64,000 nt of DNA from positions 372,001 to 436,000 of the forward strand of contig NZ_ATTQ01000002.1 in NCBI RefSeq assembly GCF_000419765.1, written 5' to 3'. The position numbers were made by a program, and so were the translations under genes. This DNA comes from Rhizobium mongolense USDA 1844. GTDB lineage: Bacteria > Pseudomonadota > Alphaproteobacteria > Rhizobiales > Rhizobiaceae. A model generated the notes under the pieces. That model was given only the letters and a program-made list of their open reading frames with translations. It did no database searches and had not been told where the DNA came from. Below are positions 42,236 to 51,339 of this stretch, piece after piece (positions within the stretch are counted from its first letter, which is position 1; each line of letters begins with the position of its first letter).

Positions 42236-44680
42236 TCAAAGGAGATCGTTGGCCGAGCGAAGAACCACGCCCGGGACGATGTCGTCCGAAGAGACTGGCC
42301 TCTTCGTATTCAGTTTGAAAACATGGCTCTCGCCTGGCAGCAGCGAAACAAGCATGGAACCTACTACTGCATTCGGATCCAGCCGGTCGGCCATCAGGCA
42401 AATATCCTTCAGAAAGCTTCTGGCCGTGACCTTCACCTCGCATCCGTCGACAACACGGGTGACTGCGACGTCGAACTGCGGCCTCGGCAACTTCAAGTCG
42501 ACATCCTCGACGAAATAGTGGAAGGCGCGTTTGTCGAGCATCTCTACGACGACCACCTCGTCTTCAGCCGTATCTGGAGTGGCGATGTCGTCCGGCAGGA
42601 TGAATTCCTTGGCTTCGAACCTGTCGCAGAGCAGCCGCCAGAATTCGAATTCGGCAAGCACCGTCCCGTCGAGCTTTATGCGCCTGCCGCTGATTTTCGA
42701 CCGCCAGAAGAGCGTCCGCTCGTTGACGGCTACGGCGGCGAGCTTATCTGCCCGCGGTTGGATCGTCAGCAGGCGCGGATCAAAAGCGTGTTGCAGGGCG
42801 TACCAGAGCGGCTTGCGCCGCCCCGCGGAATCGAGTGCGGACCAGGACGTTACCGGCCAGCAATCGTTGAACTGCCAAACGACTGCACCTTTGCAGATGC
42901 CGCGATGCGAGCGCATATGCTCGACGGCGAAGCGGATCGCGCGCGCCTGGTTCAACTGTGTAGCGAAATGCCAGTCGCCCATCGTCTTCGGCACCGGCAA
43001 ATGGCTGGCAAGGCCGCGGATCAGCCGCTCGTTGCCATGTGTCGCCTTTTGATGATGGAAGACGCCATGTGATTGCGGCGTCAGCGGATTGTCATGTACG
43101 CTTTCTTCGAGCGTCGCCCAACTCGGTGGCGCCTGCCAGCCGAATTCGGAGCAAAAGCGCGGGATATAGTTGCGATAGACCTCGTAGCCGACGTCGTTCC
43201 ACACATCCCAGATATGCTTGCAGCCGTGTTCGTCCGCATTAGGCGCGATATCCATCGTGCCGGAATAGGGACTCCCGGGATAATAGGGCCGGTCGGGGTC
43301 GAGTTCGGCACACAGCTTCGGGAGCAGATCGAGATAGTAGCCAAGCCCCCAGGTAACGCCCTCCTTGATGATCGGCCGCCAGCCCCACTCATCGAAGCCC
43401 CAGATATTCTCGTTATTGCCATTCCAGACGATGAGCGAAGGGTGTGACATCAGCCGGACGACATTGTCACGTACCTCGGCTTCCACTTCGCTACGAAGCG
43501 GCTCTTCCTCCGGATAGGCAGCACAGGCAAACAGGAAGTCCTGCCAGACCAGCATCCCGGCGCGGTCGCACGCCTCGTAGAATCCATCGCGCTCGAAAAT
43601 GCCGCCGCCCCACACGCGCAGCATATTGATGTTTGCTGCCTTCGCCTCGTCGATGCGCGAGACATAGCCGTCCGAAGTCACACGAGAGGGGAAGCAATCG
43701 TCGGGAATCCAGTTCGCGCCGCAGATGAAAAGCGGCACCTCGTTGACGATGAAAGTGAAGGCTGAGCCATGTGCGTCCGGCGCAGTATCTAGCCGGACAG
43801 AGCGAAAGCCGATCTCCTTGGAATAGCTATCGAGTAAGTCATCGTTTACGCTATCGCGCAACTCGATCTTCAGCGGATAGAGTGGCTGGGCGCCGAGATG
43901 ATGCGGCCACCAAAGTTGCGGCGATGGAACACGGATGTCGAAGCTGGCGTCTCCGGCATCTTCCGCAATCTCGACGGTATGAAGTACGCCCGCAATCTCG
44001 GCGTCGATCCTGCAGGCACCCGATGCGCCATGCTTCGCCAGCTTGGCATGGACCTTCACCAGGCCATCGCCACCTGCAAGCGTCGCCGATACCCGCGTCT
44101 CGAAGAGCCGTGCCCGATCCCAGCTTTCCAGCCGCACCGGCTTCCATATCCCCGCAGTCACCAAGGTCGGTCCCCAGTCCCAGCCGAAATTGCAGGCCAT
44201 CTTGCGCATCAGGTTGCCGGGCCCCGGATAATTGTTGGGCCGGTAGCCGTAATGCTTCTCCATCTCCGCGCCGTGGGCATAGGCGGAATGGAAGGTGACG
44301 CTGAGTTCGTTGACGCCGGCCTTGAGCAAAGCTGAAACATCGAAGCGGTAGGTACGATGCTGGTTGAAGGTTCGCGCCACCTCCTCGCCGTTCAATCGGA
44401 TCGTAGCGATCGTATCCAACCCGTCGAAAACCAGCTCATGAACTTTGCTCTCATCAGGAGCGGCTTCGAAGCTGCAGCGATAGGTCCATTCCGTCCTGCC
44501 GATCCAGTCGTTGCTGATCTCGTTGACGTCGAGATAGGGGTTGGGGATCAGCCGGTTTGCCAGAAGGTCGAGATGCACGCAGCCGGGAACGGTTGCGGGC
44601 ATCGATTCGGGCAGTCCGGGATGCCCTGTATCGTTGCAGGAGAGCGCCCAGCCGCTTTGGAGTTCGGCTTTTTCGATCAT
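42236..44680 (-). CDS. Beta-mannosidase (glycoside hydrolase family 2)
   Basis: An 814-residue cytoplasmic glycosidase. The start at 44680 (MIEKAELQSGWALSCNDTGH) was chosen over a longer frame because upstream codons are low-complexity and overlap gloA. The N-terminal sugar-binding domain includes TVPGCVHLDLLANRLIPNPY. The catalytic barrel carries the acid/base Glu in LIVWNGNNENIWGFDEWGW (about residues 415-433) and the nucleophile in RFCSEFGWQAPPSW. The immunoglobulin-like and C-terminal domains follow. It should release mannose from beta-mannosides; mannose is a known substrate of Frc-type transporters. The gene starts 10 bases behind gloA in the same direction. Confidence 0.93.
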   Translation of the reverse strand: MIEKAELQSGWALSCNDTGHPGLPESMPATVPGCVHLDLLANRLIPNPYLDVNEISNDWIGRTEWTYRCSFEAAPDESKVHELVFDGLDTIATIRLNGEEVARTFNQHRTYRFDVSALLKAGVNELSVTFHSAYAHGAEMEKHYGYRPNNYPGPGNLMRKMACNFGWDWGPTLVTAGIWKPVRLESWDRARLFETRVSATLAGGDGLVKVHAKLAKHGASGACRIDAEIAGVLHTVEIAEDAGDASFDIRVPSPQLWWPHHLGAQPLYPLKIELRDSVNDDLLDSYSKEIGFRSVRLDTAPDAHGSAFTFIVNEVPLFICGANWIPDDCFPSRVTSDGYVSRIDEAKAANINMLRVWGGGIFERDGFYEACDRAGMLVWQDFLFACAAYPEEEPLRSEVEAEVRDNVVRLMSHPSLIVWNGNNENIWGFDEWGWRPIIKEGVTWGLGYYLDLLPKLCAELDPDRPYYPGSPYSGTMDIAPNADEHGCKHIWDVWNDVGYEVYRNYIPRFCSEFGWQAPPSWATLEESVHDNPLTPQSHGVFHHQKATHGNERLIRGLASHLPVPKTMGDWHFATQLNQARAIRFAVEHMRSHRGICKGAVVWQFNDCWPVTSWSALDSAGRRKPLWYALQHAFDPRLLTIQPRADKLAAVAVNERTLFWRSKISGRRIKLDGTVLAEFEFWRLLCDRFEAKEFILPDDIATPDTAEDEVVVVEMLDKRAFHYFVEDVDLKLPRPQFDVAVTRVVDGCEVKVTARSFLKDICLMADRLDPNAVVGSMLVSLLPGESHVFKLNTKRPVSSDDIVPGVVLRSANDLL

Positions 44681-44690
44681 GGAGGTGCTC

Positions 44691-45086
44691 TTACTGGAAA
44701 CGACCGTGACGCTGCAGAATTTCGATCTTGTAGCCGTCGGGATCGGTGATGAAGAAGAACAAGCCGAAGAGCTTTCCGTCGCGGTTGAGCTCGACAAGCT
44801 TGCCGGGATTGAGGCCGGCTTTCGTCAATCGCTCGTGTTCGACGGCGACCTCATCGACCGAAACGGCGAGGTGACCATAGCCGTTGCCGAGGTCGTAGGA
44901 TGCGGTACGGCCCTTGTTGATCGTCAGTTCCAGTTCGAATCCGGTCTCGGCATTGCTCATATAGATCAGCGCGAAGGTCTCGAACTCGACCCGATCGGCG
45001 ACTGTCAGCCCCAAGACCTTGCTGTAGAAATCGACGGAGCGCCCCTCGTCGAGTACGCGGATCATGGAGTGGATCATCTTTGCCAA
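44691..45086 (-). CDS. gloA: Lactoylglutathione lyase (glyoxalase I)
   Basis: A 131-residue vicinal-oxygen-chelate enzyme that isomerises the methylglyoxal-glutathione hemithioacetal. The four metal ligands are in place: His in MIHSMIRVLDEGRSVDFYSK, Glu in GFELELTIN, His in NGYGHLAVSVDEV and Glu in DGYKIEILQRHG. Length and sequence are typical of the Ni/Co-type bacterial GloA. It is cotranscribed with the GH2 gene 10 bases downstream; methylglyoxal detoxification beside sugar breakdown is plausible. Confidence 0.94.
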   Translation of the reverse strand: MAKMIHSMIRVLDEGRSVDFYSKVLGLTVADRVEFETFALIYMSNAETGFELELTINKGRTASYDLGNGYGHLAVSVDEVAVEHERLTKAGLNPGKLVELNRDGKLFGLFFFITDPDGYKIEILQRHGRFQ

Positions 45087-45133
45087 GGCGGCCTCCCATT
45101 GCCAGTATTGCGGCAGTCTTGGTAGCTTTCCCG

Positions 45134-45883
45134 TTATGCGGGGCGCAAGCCAATTCTTTGCGTGATCGCGCTTTCGATGAGGCCCATTGCATCGTAGATC
45201 AGCACGGCCATCAGGCCGACGATGAGACCGCCTTGCAGGATGAAGGCTGTATTGTCGGAGATCAGGCCGGCGATGATGACCTCGCCAAGGCCCTTTGCGG
45301 CAACCGTCGAGCCGATCGTCGCCGTGCCGATATTGATGACGGTCGCGACCTTTAGTCCCTCAAGGATGAGCGGAAGCGCAAGCGGCAGCTCAACGCGGAA
45401 AAGCCGCTGTGTCCCATCCATCCCCATGCCGTCGGCGGCATCAAGAACGGATGGCGAAACCTGACGCAATCCGGAGACGGTATTCTCGAAGATCGGCAGC
45501 AGGCCATAGAGAAAGAGAGCGATCAGCGTCGGAGCGGCGCCGAAGCCTGTGGCCGGAACGGCAAGCGCCAAGACGGCGACCGGTGGGAAGGTCTGCCCGG
45601 CATTGGCAATCGCGCGCGAGAGCGGCAGGAAATCCTCGCCGCTTTTCCGCGTCACGAAGACGCCCGCAAGAACCGCCAGAATGGCACTGCCGACGATCGA
45701 GACGACCACCAGCTCCATGTGGCCGAAGGCAAGCGATGGCAGGCTGTTTTGCGTGTAGACCGGCGGTGCGTTGTTGCTGGTCAGCGGCACCAATATGAAG
45801 GAAAGCCACTCGGTCCTGAAAAGCAGGATCAGGAGTAGCCCCAGAGCTAAGAAACGAAAGAGGTTGGCGACGACAAGCTTCAT
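45134..45883 (-). CDS. yehW: Osmoprotectant-type ABC permease YehW
   Basis: A 249-residue inner-membrane permease starting at 45883 within an ATGA overlap with the ATPase gene; a long upstream extension is only an open frame over that gene. It has six hydrophobic segments and the EAA loop LRQVSPSVLDAADGMGMDGT with QRLFRVELPLALPLILEGLK. It pairs with YehY in a two-permease OpuC/Yeh-type importer. Position at the end of osmF-yehY-yehX-yehW matches E. coli yehZYXW. Confidence 0.88.
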   Translation of the reverse strand: MKLVVANLFRFLALGLLLILLFRTEWLSFILVPLTSNNAPPVYTQNSLPSLAFGHMELVVVSIVGSAILAVLAGVFVTRKSGEDFLPLSRAIANAGQTFPPVAVLALAVPATGFGAAPTLIALFLYGLLPIFENTVSGLRQVSPSVLDAADGMGMDGTQRLFRVELPLALPLILEGLKVATVINIGTATIGSTVAAKGLGEVIIAGLISDNTAFILQGGLIVGLMAVLIYDAMGLIESAITQRIGLRPA

Positions 45884-46824
45884 GCCTTGCGGCCCAGTTC
45901 GAGAAGCCGCGTCATGGAGATCGAGCCGACCGGAGCCCTGTCGGCATCTTGTACCGCTGCTTCCTCGACCCCTTGCCAGATCATTTCCGCGAGAGCGTCC
46001 CGAAGGCTGATCGATTGCGGCAGTGCGTAAGGCAGCCCTGTCTTGGCGGGCGCCATGCTTGCCTTGAGCGGCAGCAGCGACATCAGTTTCAAGGCCCTGT
46101 CGGAGGTACCGGTCAACTGTTGCACGAAGGGGTCGGCCGGTTCGGTCAGTATCTTTTCCGGCGTCGAGCATTGCAGCAGCCTGCCCTCGCTCATGACGGC
46201 GATCTGGTTGCCGAGGTGGAAGGCCTCGTCCATGTCGTGGGTCACGAGAATGACGGTCGTGCCGAACTGCTTTTGGATCGCCAGAAGATCGTCCTGCGCC
46301 TTTCCGCGGATAACTGGATCGAGCGCACCAAAGGGCTCGTCCATCAGCAGTAGCTCTGGTTCAGCAGCGAGCGCGCGGGCTACACCGACGCGTTGCTGCT
46401 GACCGCCGGAAAGCTGATGGGGGTATTTTTCGGCAAAACTTGCCGGATCGAGATTGAAGAGACCGAGGAGCTCGTCGACGCGCCCGGCGGTGCGCGCTGC
46501 GTCCCAGCCCAGCAATTCGGGTACGGTTGCGATATTCTGCGCCACGGTCCGGTGCGGAAAGAGCCCATGACCCTGGATTGCGTAGCCGATCTTGCGGCGG
46601 AGATCTGTTGCCGGCACGTCCATGACATTCTGCCCGGCGACGAAGATCTGCCCTTCGGTGATCGGGACCAGCCGATTGATCATCCGCATCAGCGTCGATT
46701 TGCCCGAACCGGACGTGCCGACGATGACGGTGATCGAACCTTTCTCGACACTCATCGAGACACCATCGACGACGGTTGCAGCGCCATAGCGTTTGGTGAC
46801 GTTCCTGATCTCGATCATGGTCAT
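45880..46824 (-). CDS. yehX: Osmoprotectant-type ABC ATPase YehX
   Basis: A 314-residue ABC ATPase of the glycine-betaine/choline (OpuCA-like) branch. Walker A is VGTSGSGKSTLMRMINRLVP (about residues 32-51), the Q-loop IGYAIQGHGLFPHRTVAQN, signature HQLSGGQQQRVGVARALAAE, Walker B LLLMDEPFGALDPVIR, and switch His VTHDMDEAFHLGNQ. The C-terminal 80 residues replace the CBS domains of OpuA-type proteins with a shorter regulatory tail. It overlaps both neighbours by four bases. Confidence 0.92.
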   Translation of the reverse strand: MTMIEIRNVTKRYGAATVVDGVSMSVEKGSITVIVGTSGSGKSTLMRMINRLVPITEGQIFVAGQNVMDVPATDLRRKIGYAIQGHGLFPHRTVAQNIATVPELLGWDAARTAGRVDELLGLFNLDPASFAEKYPHQLSGGQQQRVGVARALAAEPELLLMDEPFGALDPVIRGKAQDDLLAIQKQFGTTVILVTHDMDEAFHLGNQIAVMSEGRLLQCSTPEKILTEPADPFVQQLTGTSDRALKLMSLLPLKASMAPAKTGLPYALPQSISLRDALAEMIWQGVEEAAVQDADRAPVGSISMTRLLELGRKA

Positions 46825-47987
46825 GCGGCGGATCCCCGTATGCTGTCGATGACCGCATCGAGGATGACGGCCGATGAAAAGGCGAAGAAGACGGTCGGCA
46901 CGGCGCCGAGCATCACGAGATCCATGGCGGTCTGCCCGAGGCCCTGGAAAATGAAGATGCCGAAGCCGCCGCCGCCGATGAGCGCTGCGATCGTCACGAG
47001 GCCGATCGCTTGTACGAGCACGATTCGGATGCCGGTGAGAATGACTGGAAAGGCAAGCGGCATATCGATGCCGGTCAGGATTTGCCGGCGCGTCAGTCCC
47101 ATGCCGGCGGCCGCATCCCGCACTGAAGGATCAACGCCCTCAAGACCGACGACCGTATTAGCGACGATCGGCAGCAAGGAATACAGCACAAGCGCGATCA
47201 GCGCTGGCGCCGTGCCAATCCCGCGGATGCCGAGGTCCGCTGCAAGCGGCACATGCGTTGCGATATAGCCGAGCGGCAGCATAAGGATGCCGAAGAGCGC
47301 AAGGCTCGGGATGGTCTGGATCAGGCTGAGGCTCTGCAGCACGGCGGCGCGCAGCTTCGGTACCCAGAAACAGAAGATGCCGAGCGGCAAGCCGACGACG
47401 ATCGCGATCGCAAGCGAACCGAGGGCAAGCAGCGAATGGGCGACCGCCTCGGACCAGAATTGCGCAGACCGCGTTGCGAACTCCTTCATGATCGACAGGC
47501 TGTCGAGCAGGCCGGAAGAAAGGCAACCGGCCAAGAGCGCAGTGTAGCCGATCAGCGCGGCGACCCGCATCCACGGCGTCAGGCGGATCTTGACGAGCGC
47601 ATCCGAAATGATGAGACCGACGACGGCAAACAGTACCCAGAAACCGCCTCCCGGCGTCATGCGCGCCGCATTGCTGTTGGGTGGAGTAAAGGCCGCGGCG
47701 ACGAGACCGATCGCCGCGACCAGTGCTGCCAGCCCAAGCGTCGCAATCGCAAGCCGCAACGGGGCGCTCTGTGCAAAGAGTGCAGCAAATGCGGTGGCGA
47801 CCAAAAGTATGGCGAGGATGATGATGGAAGGTTGGTCGAGAAGCTGCGTAAGAAGCATCGGCTTGCCGGAGGCAATGCGGTTTGCCTTCACATAGATGAA
47901 GGGCAAAAGGGCCGTGGCGATGATGCCGGCAACCACGAGAACCACGCCGAGCCGATCCAATTTGCGGACCGCTAAGGTTTCTTCCAT
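46821..47987 (-). CDS. yehY: Osmoprotectant-type ABC permease YehY
   Basis: A 388-residue permease, the long partner of YehW. About five N-terminal helices (LGVVLVVAGIIATALLPFIY, PSIIILAILLVATAFAALFA, LAIATLGLAALVAAIGLVAA) precede the conserved permease core with the EAA loop VVGLEGVDPSVRDAAAGMGL and TRRQILTGIDMPLAFPVILT. The extra N-terminal helices and length agree with E. coli YehY (about 385 residues). The stop overlaps yehX. Confidence 0.9.
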   Translation of the reverse strand: MEETLAVRKLDRLGVVLVVAGIIATALLPFIYVKANRIASGKPMLLTQLLDQPSIIILAILLVATAFAALFAQSAPLRLAIATLGLAALVAAIGLVAAAFTPPNSNAARMTPGGGFWVLFAVVGLIISDALVKIRLTPWMRVAALIGYTALLAGCLSSGLLDSLSIMKEFATRSAQFWSEAVAHSLLALGSLAIAIVVGLPLGIFCFWVPKLRAAVLQSLSLIQTIPSLALFGILMLPLGYIATHVPLAADLGIRGIGTAPALIALVLYSLLPIVANTVVGLEGVDPSVRDAAAGMGLTRRQILTGIDMPLAFPVILTGIRIVLVQAIGLVTIAALIGGGGFGIFIFQGLGQTAMDLVMLGAVPTVFFAFSSAVILDAVIDSIRGSAA

Positions 47988-48012
47988 CGATCCATCCTGT
48001 CTGGAAAGCAGC

Positions 48013-48039
48013 CGCTCCGCCCTGCGATGGGGCGGAGCG
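48013..48039 (-). repeat. Intercistronic hairpin between osmF and yehY
   Basis: Perfect 10-bp inverted repeat CGCTCCGCCC / GGGCGGAGCG with a 7-nt loop, eight bases behind the osmF stop on the minus strand. No U-run follows, so it more likely stabilises the upstream mRNA 3' end than terminates. Confidence 0.7.
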
Positions 48040-48047
48040 TAAGAAGA

Positions 48048-48956
48048 TTACTTCAGGAAGCCCTTTTCCTTCAGATAGGTCTCGGCAACAGACTTTGCCG
48101 GCTCGCCGTCGACCTGGATCCTGGCGTTCAGCTTTCGCAGTTCGTCGGCCGTCAGGCTCTTGAAGATCGGAGCGAGGATTTCCTCGATCTTCGGGTTCGC
48201 CTTCAGTACGTCCTCGCGGATGATCGGGGTCGGTGCATAGACCTGCTGCACGCTCTTATCGTCTTCAAGGACGGTGAGTTCGGCCGCTTCGATTGCGCCG
48301 TCGGTGCCATAGACCATGGCGGTGTTGACGCCGTTCGTCTGGTCGGCGGCGGCCTTGATCGTCGCTGCCGTGTCGCCGCCGGAAAGGACGACCATCTGGT
48401 CGGGCTTGAGTTGGAAGCCGTAGGTGGTCTGGAAGGCGGGAAGCGCACCGGCCGAGTTCACGAACTCGGCGGAAGCTGCAAGCTTCGCAGCGCCGCCGCC
48501 GGTCACCCATTTGCCGAAATCGGACATGGTCTTGAGGTTGTTCGGACCGGCGACATCGTTGCGAATGCCGAGCGCCCAGGTGTTGTTGGCAGGCGAGGGG
48601 GCCAGCCAGACGATCTTGTTGGCATCGTAGTCGAGCTTCTTGGCCATCTCGTAGCCCTGCTCGAGGTTCTTCCAGGCTGCATCATCGGCCTTGTTGAAGA
48701 AGAAGCCGGCATTACCGGTATATTCCGGATAGATATCGATCTCGCCGGCCGTGATCGCCTTGCGCACGACCGGCGTCGCTCCCAGTGCGATGCGGTCCTG
48801 CGTCTTGATGCCGTTGGCGTTCAGCGCCAGCGCAATGACGTTGCCGAGCAGCGTGCCTTCCGTATCGATCTTCGATGAGACGACGACGTCGGCAGCATGG
48901 GCCGCACCCGCCGCAAAAGCGGAAAGTGAGACGGCAAGCGCGAGTTTCTTGAGCAT
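48048..48956 (-). CDS. osmF: Periplasmic osmoprotectant-binding protein OsmF (YehZ)
   Basis: A 302-residue binding protein with signal peptide MLKKLALAVSLSAFAAGAAH ending AA. The mature protein belongs to the OpuAC/OsmF family: VVVSSKIDTEGTLLGNVIAL, DIYPEYTGNAGFFFNK, PANNTWALGIRND and AMVYGTDGAIEAAELTVLED are typical. E. coli YehZYXW is a low-affinity glycine betaine importer induced by stationary phase and stress; here the ligand is inferred only from family. It is the first gene of the osmF-yehYXW operon. Confidence 0.9.
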   Translation of the reverse strand: MLKKLALAVSLSAFAAGAAHAADVVVSSKIDTEGTLLGNVIALALNANGIKTQDRIALGATPVVRKAITAGEIDIYPEYTGNAGFFFNKADDAAWKNLEQGYEMAKKLDYDANKIVWLAPSPANNTWALGIRNDVAGPNNLKTMSDFGKWVTGGGAAKLAASAEFVNSAGALPAFQTTYGFQLKPDQMVVLSGGDTAATIKAAADQTNGVNTAMVYGTDGAIEAAELTVLEDDKSVQQVYAPTPIIREDVLKANPKIEEILAPIFKSLTADELRKLNARIQVDGEPAKSVAETYLKEKGFLK

Positions 48957-49325
48957 GGAGTGTCCCCTTGGTTACACCGTTTGACCGTCGCGAGGGCCCG
49001 GCGGGAACCTTCGCGCATGAAATCCCCCGGCCAAAGCGCATAAGCGATCATGCCGGACATACGAGCATCATGGAAATAGTGTGCGCTCTCGAAAAATCGA
49101 TGCAACCCCTCTCCAGTTTCTGCAGTCGCGGCGCGATTATGGCCGTGAAAGCATCACCGCGCGCGAAATCGCATTTCCTTTTGCAAGGCCGCGGCGGTTT
49201 GTTTTTGTCCCCTTGCGTGTTTCCGCAATCTTCCGGTGCTCTTTAATCGGCACTGCTGCCCCGCCCGGATTTGTTCTTGAAAAAGACGATAGCCCGGCAA
49301 TTCCGCAACAGGGATATCTTTTTTC
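48957..49325. other. 369-bp divergent region osmF / tandem-HTH LysR
   Basis: No gene is supported. It must contain the osmF promoter (left, minus strand) and that of the LysR-type gene (right, plus strand). An A/T-rich patch at about 49160-49215 and an AGGGATA ribosome binding site before the GTG at 49326 are the only notable elements; no clear LysR T-N11-A box was fixed by eye. Confidence 0.4.
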
Positions 49326-50585
49326 GTGAACACATCATATCGTCCGGTTTTTCAGTCACTTCCGGAGAATGTCTTGCATCTCGGTGCCCTTTTTGTCGCC
49401 AGCCACGTTCTCGCCTCGGGTTCGGTTCGAGAAACCGCGCGGCGCTTCTCGCTCGCGGCCTCCACTGTATCGTCGGCGGTCAGCAATCTTGAGAGTGAGC
49501 TTGCGATCAAGTTGACCAAGCGCAGTTCCGGTGAACTTGTCAAACTGATCGCGAGCGGCAAGGTGCGCGACGCGCTGCAGCCCATCATGCACGCGGTCGA
49601 GCAGCTTTATGAACTCGCCGGCGAACTCGTCGAAGCCTTCGAAAGCTGGGCATCGCGCATCCCGATCAAGCTCGTGACGATCGAGCGCTTTCTGGAGGTC
49701 GCAGATCAGGGCAGCATCAATCGTGCCGCCCGGCGTCTCAAGCTTGGCCAGCCGCAACTTTCATTGCAGATCGCCAATCTTGAGAAGTTCGTCGGTCATC
49801 AGCTTCTCGAACGTCAGGCGCAAGGCTCGACGCTGACCGAGAAGGGAAGGCGGGTCTACGGCATCTTTTCGGCGGTGAGCCAGGCATGGAACGATCTCAA
49901 ATCAACGGCCGACGAACGCTATCGGCGTGCGGCGCGTTCGCTGCGTATCGGATCGATCATTCCGACGGGTGCGGAAAGCTGGGTTGCGCGCTGCCTGGGC
50001 GCTCTGGTGGCCGATTGGAATGCGGGGCGCAGCAAGAATGCCATTTCGCTGATCTCCATGACTGCCGATGATCTGCGGGAAGCCCTCAGATCTGGCCGCA
50101 TCGACGTGGCGATCCTGGATTCGGTGTTCGAGCTGGAAAGCTTCGGACATCGCGAACTCCTTCGCACCGATCTGGTGGCAATCGCGCCGCCGGCAAGTAC
50201 CGGGCTGACTGTCGCCGATCTGGTGGCCGAGCATCCCATCTGCACGCCGAGCGAGCGAACCGGCCTGGGCGATGCCGCAACCGCACTGAGCCGCGAGCGG
50301 ACCGTAAGCCGCCGCTTTCGCAATCAGGACATCATGGCGGCGGATTCACTGCCGGTGATCGTCGATCTTGTCTCGAACCACGGCTACGTCTCGTTCCTCG
50401 GACGCGTCAGCGCGCTGCCGATCGCCGATCGCGTCCGTATTGTCGAACTCGCCGAACACATCCCGATTTCCTATCATGTCGCCTTCAATCATCGGAAAGC
50501 ATCGGCGGATGCCTGCGCCATGATTGCTGCAGCCGTGCACAAAATCATCTCGGAGCCTGTCGCGAAAACCGCTGCTGTCGCCTAA
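49326..50585 (+). CDS. LysR-type regulator with two tandem winged-helix domains
   Basis: A 419-residue protein, about 110 residues longer than a normal LysR-type regulator. Two LysR-like winged helices follow each other: residues 17-75 (LHLGALFVASHVLASGSVRE, RRFSLAASTVSSAVSNLESE) and 115-175 (KLVTIERFLEVADQGSINRA, RRLKLGQPQLSLQIANLEKF). The second is the standard position before the linker helix and effector domain (about 205-405, LRIGSIIPTGAESWVARCLG). It could bind two half-sites per subunit. It starts with GTG and is divergent from osmF; cutC follows 34 bases downstream, so either could be a target. Confidence 0.9.
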   Translation: MNTSYRPVFQSLPENVLHLGALFVASHVLASGSVRETARRFSLAASTVSSAVSNLESELAIKLTKRSSGELVKLIASGKVRDALQPIMHAVEQLYELAGELVEAFESWASRIPIKLVTIERFLEVADQGSINRAARRLKLGQPQLSLQIANLEKFVGHQLLERQAQGSTLTEKGRRVYGIFSAVSQAWNDLKSTADERYRRAARSLRIGSIIPTGAESWVARCLGALVADWNAGRSKNAISLISMTADDLREALRSGRIDVAILDSVFELESFGHRELLRTDLVAIAPPASTGLTVADLVAEHPICTPSERTGLGDAATALSRERTVSRRFRNQDIMAADSLPVIVDLVSNHGYVSFLGRVSALPIADRVRIVELAEHIPISYHVAFNHRKASADACAMIAAAVHKIISEPVAKTAAVA

Positions 50586-50619
50586 AGAGGCCGTCGGGCG
50601 GATGAAGGAGATTAGAAAG

Positions 50620-51339
50620 ATGCCGGCTTTGCTGGAAGTGTGCGTGGACAGCCCGAAGGGCCTTGCTGCCGCAATCGAAGGCGGCGCGGGCCGTATCGAA
50701 CTTTGCTCGGCGCTCGAACTGGGCGGCCTGACGCCGGTCGCAGGTCTCATGAAAGCCGCAGCATCAGCGCCGATCCCAGTCTACGCAATGATCCGTCCGC
50801 ATTCCGGGCCCTTCATCTTCGATGCAGCGGACGAGGACGCAATGATAGCGGATATCGATGCCGTCCGCGCTTTCGGCCTCGCCGGCGTTGTCATCGGCGC
50901 CAACCGACCCGACGGAACGCTGGACATGCCGCTCATCCACCGCTTGAAAAAGCATGCTGCGGGTCTGGGCTCTACGCTGCATCGCGCCTTCGACCTCGTG
51001 CCGGATGCCGATGTTGCGCTGGAGCAGGCCGTCGAGCTTGGCTGCGAGCGCATCCTCACCTCCGGTTGCGCGCCGAAAGCGATGGATGGTCTCGAAACGC
51101 TGAAGCGTATCTCCGCAAAGGCCGCCGGCCGGATCTCGATCATGCCCGGCAGCGGCGTGCGGTGCGCCAATGTCGCGCAAATTCTGCGCATGACAGGCGC
51201 CCGGGAGGTCCATGGCTCGTGCAGTTCACCGGCGAACATCGATCCGCGCGCCGTCTCTTTCGGTTTTGCGGCACCGGCCTCCAATCAAACCGATGTCGCG
51301 GTCGTCCGGCAGATGCGCCAGGCGATCGACGCGGCTTAA
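50620..51339 (+). CDS. cutC: CutC-family protein
   Basis: A 239-residue TIM-barrel protein. The start at 50620 (MPALLEVCVDSPKGLAAAIE) has AAGGAG nine bases upstream; ATG 50602 is an alternative. Family marks are GAGRIELCSALELGGLTPVA, MIRPHSGPF, VVIGANRPDGTLD, HRAFDLVPD, ILTSGCAPKAMDGLE and MPGSGVRCANV. CutC was named for copper homeostasis, but its biochemical role is debated and the barrel looks enzymatic. It may be cotranscribed with the tandem-HTH LysR gene. It overlaps the convergent dehydrogenase gene by four bases. Confidence 0.94.
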   Translation: MPALLEVCVDSPKGLAAAIEGGAGRIELCSALELGGLTPVAGLMKAAASAPIPVYAMIRPHSGPFIFDAADEDAMIADIDAVRAFGLAGVVIGANRPDGTLDMPLIHRLKKHAAGLGSTLHRAFDLVPDADVALEQAVELGCERILTSGCAPKAMDGLETLKRISAKAAGRISIMPGSGVRCANVAQILRMTGAREVHGSCSSPANIDPRAVSFGFAAPASNQTDVAVVRQMRQAIDAA

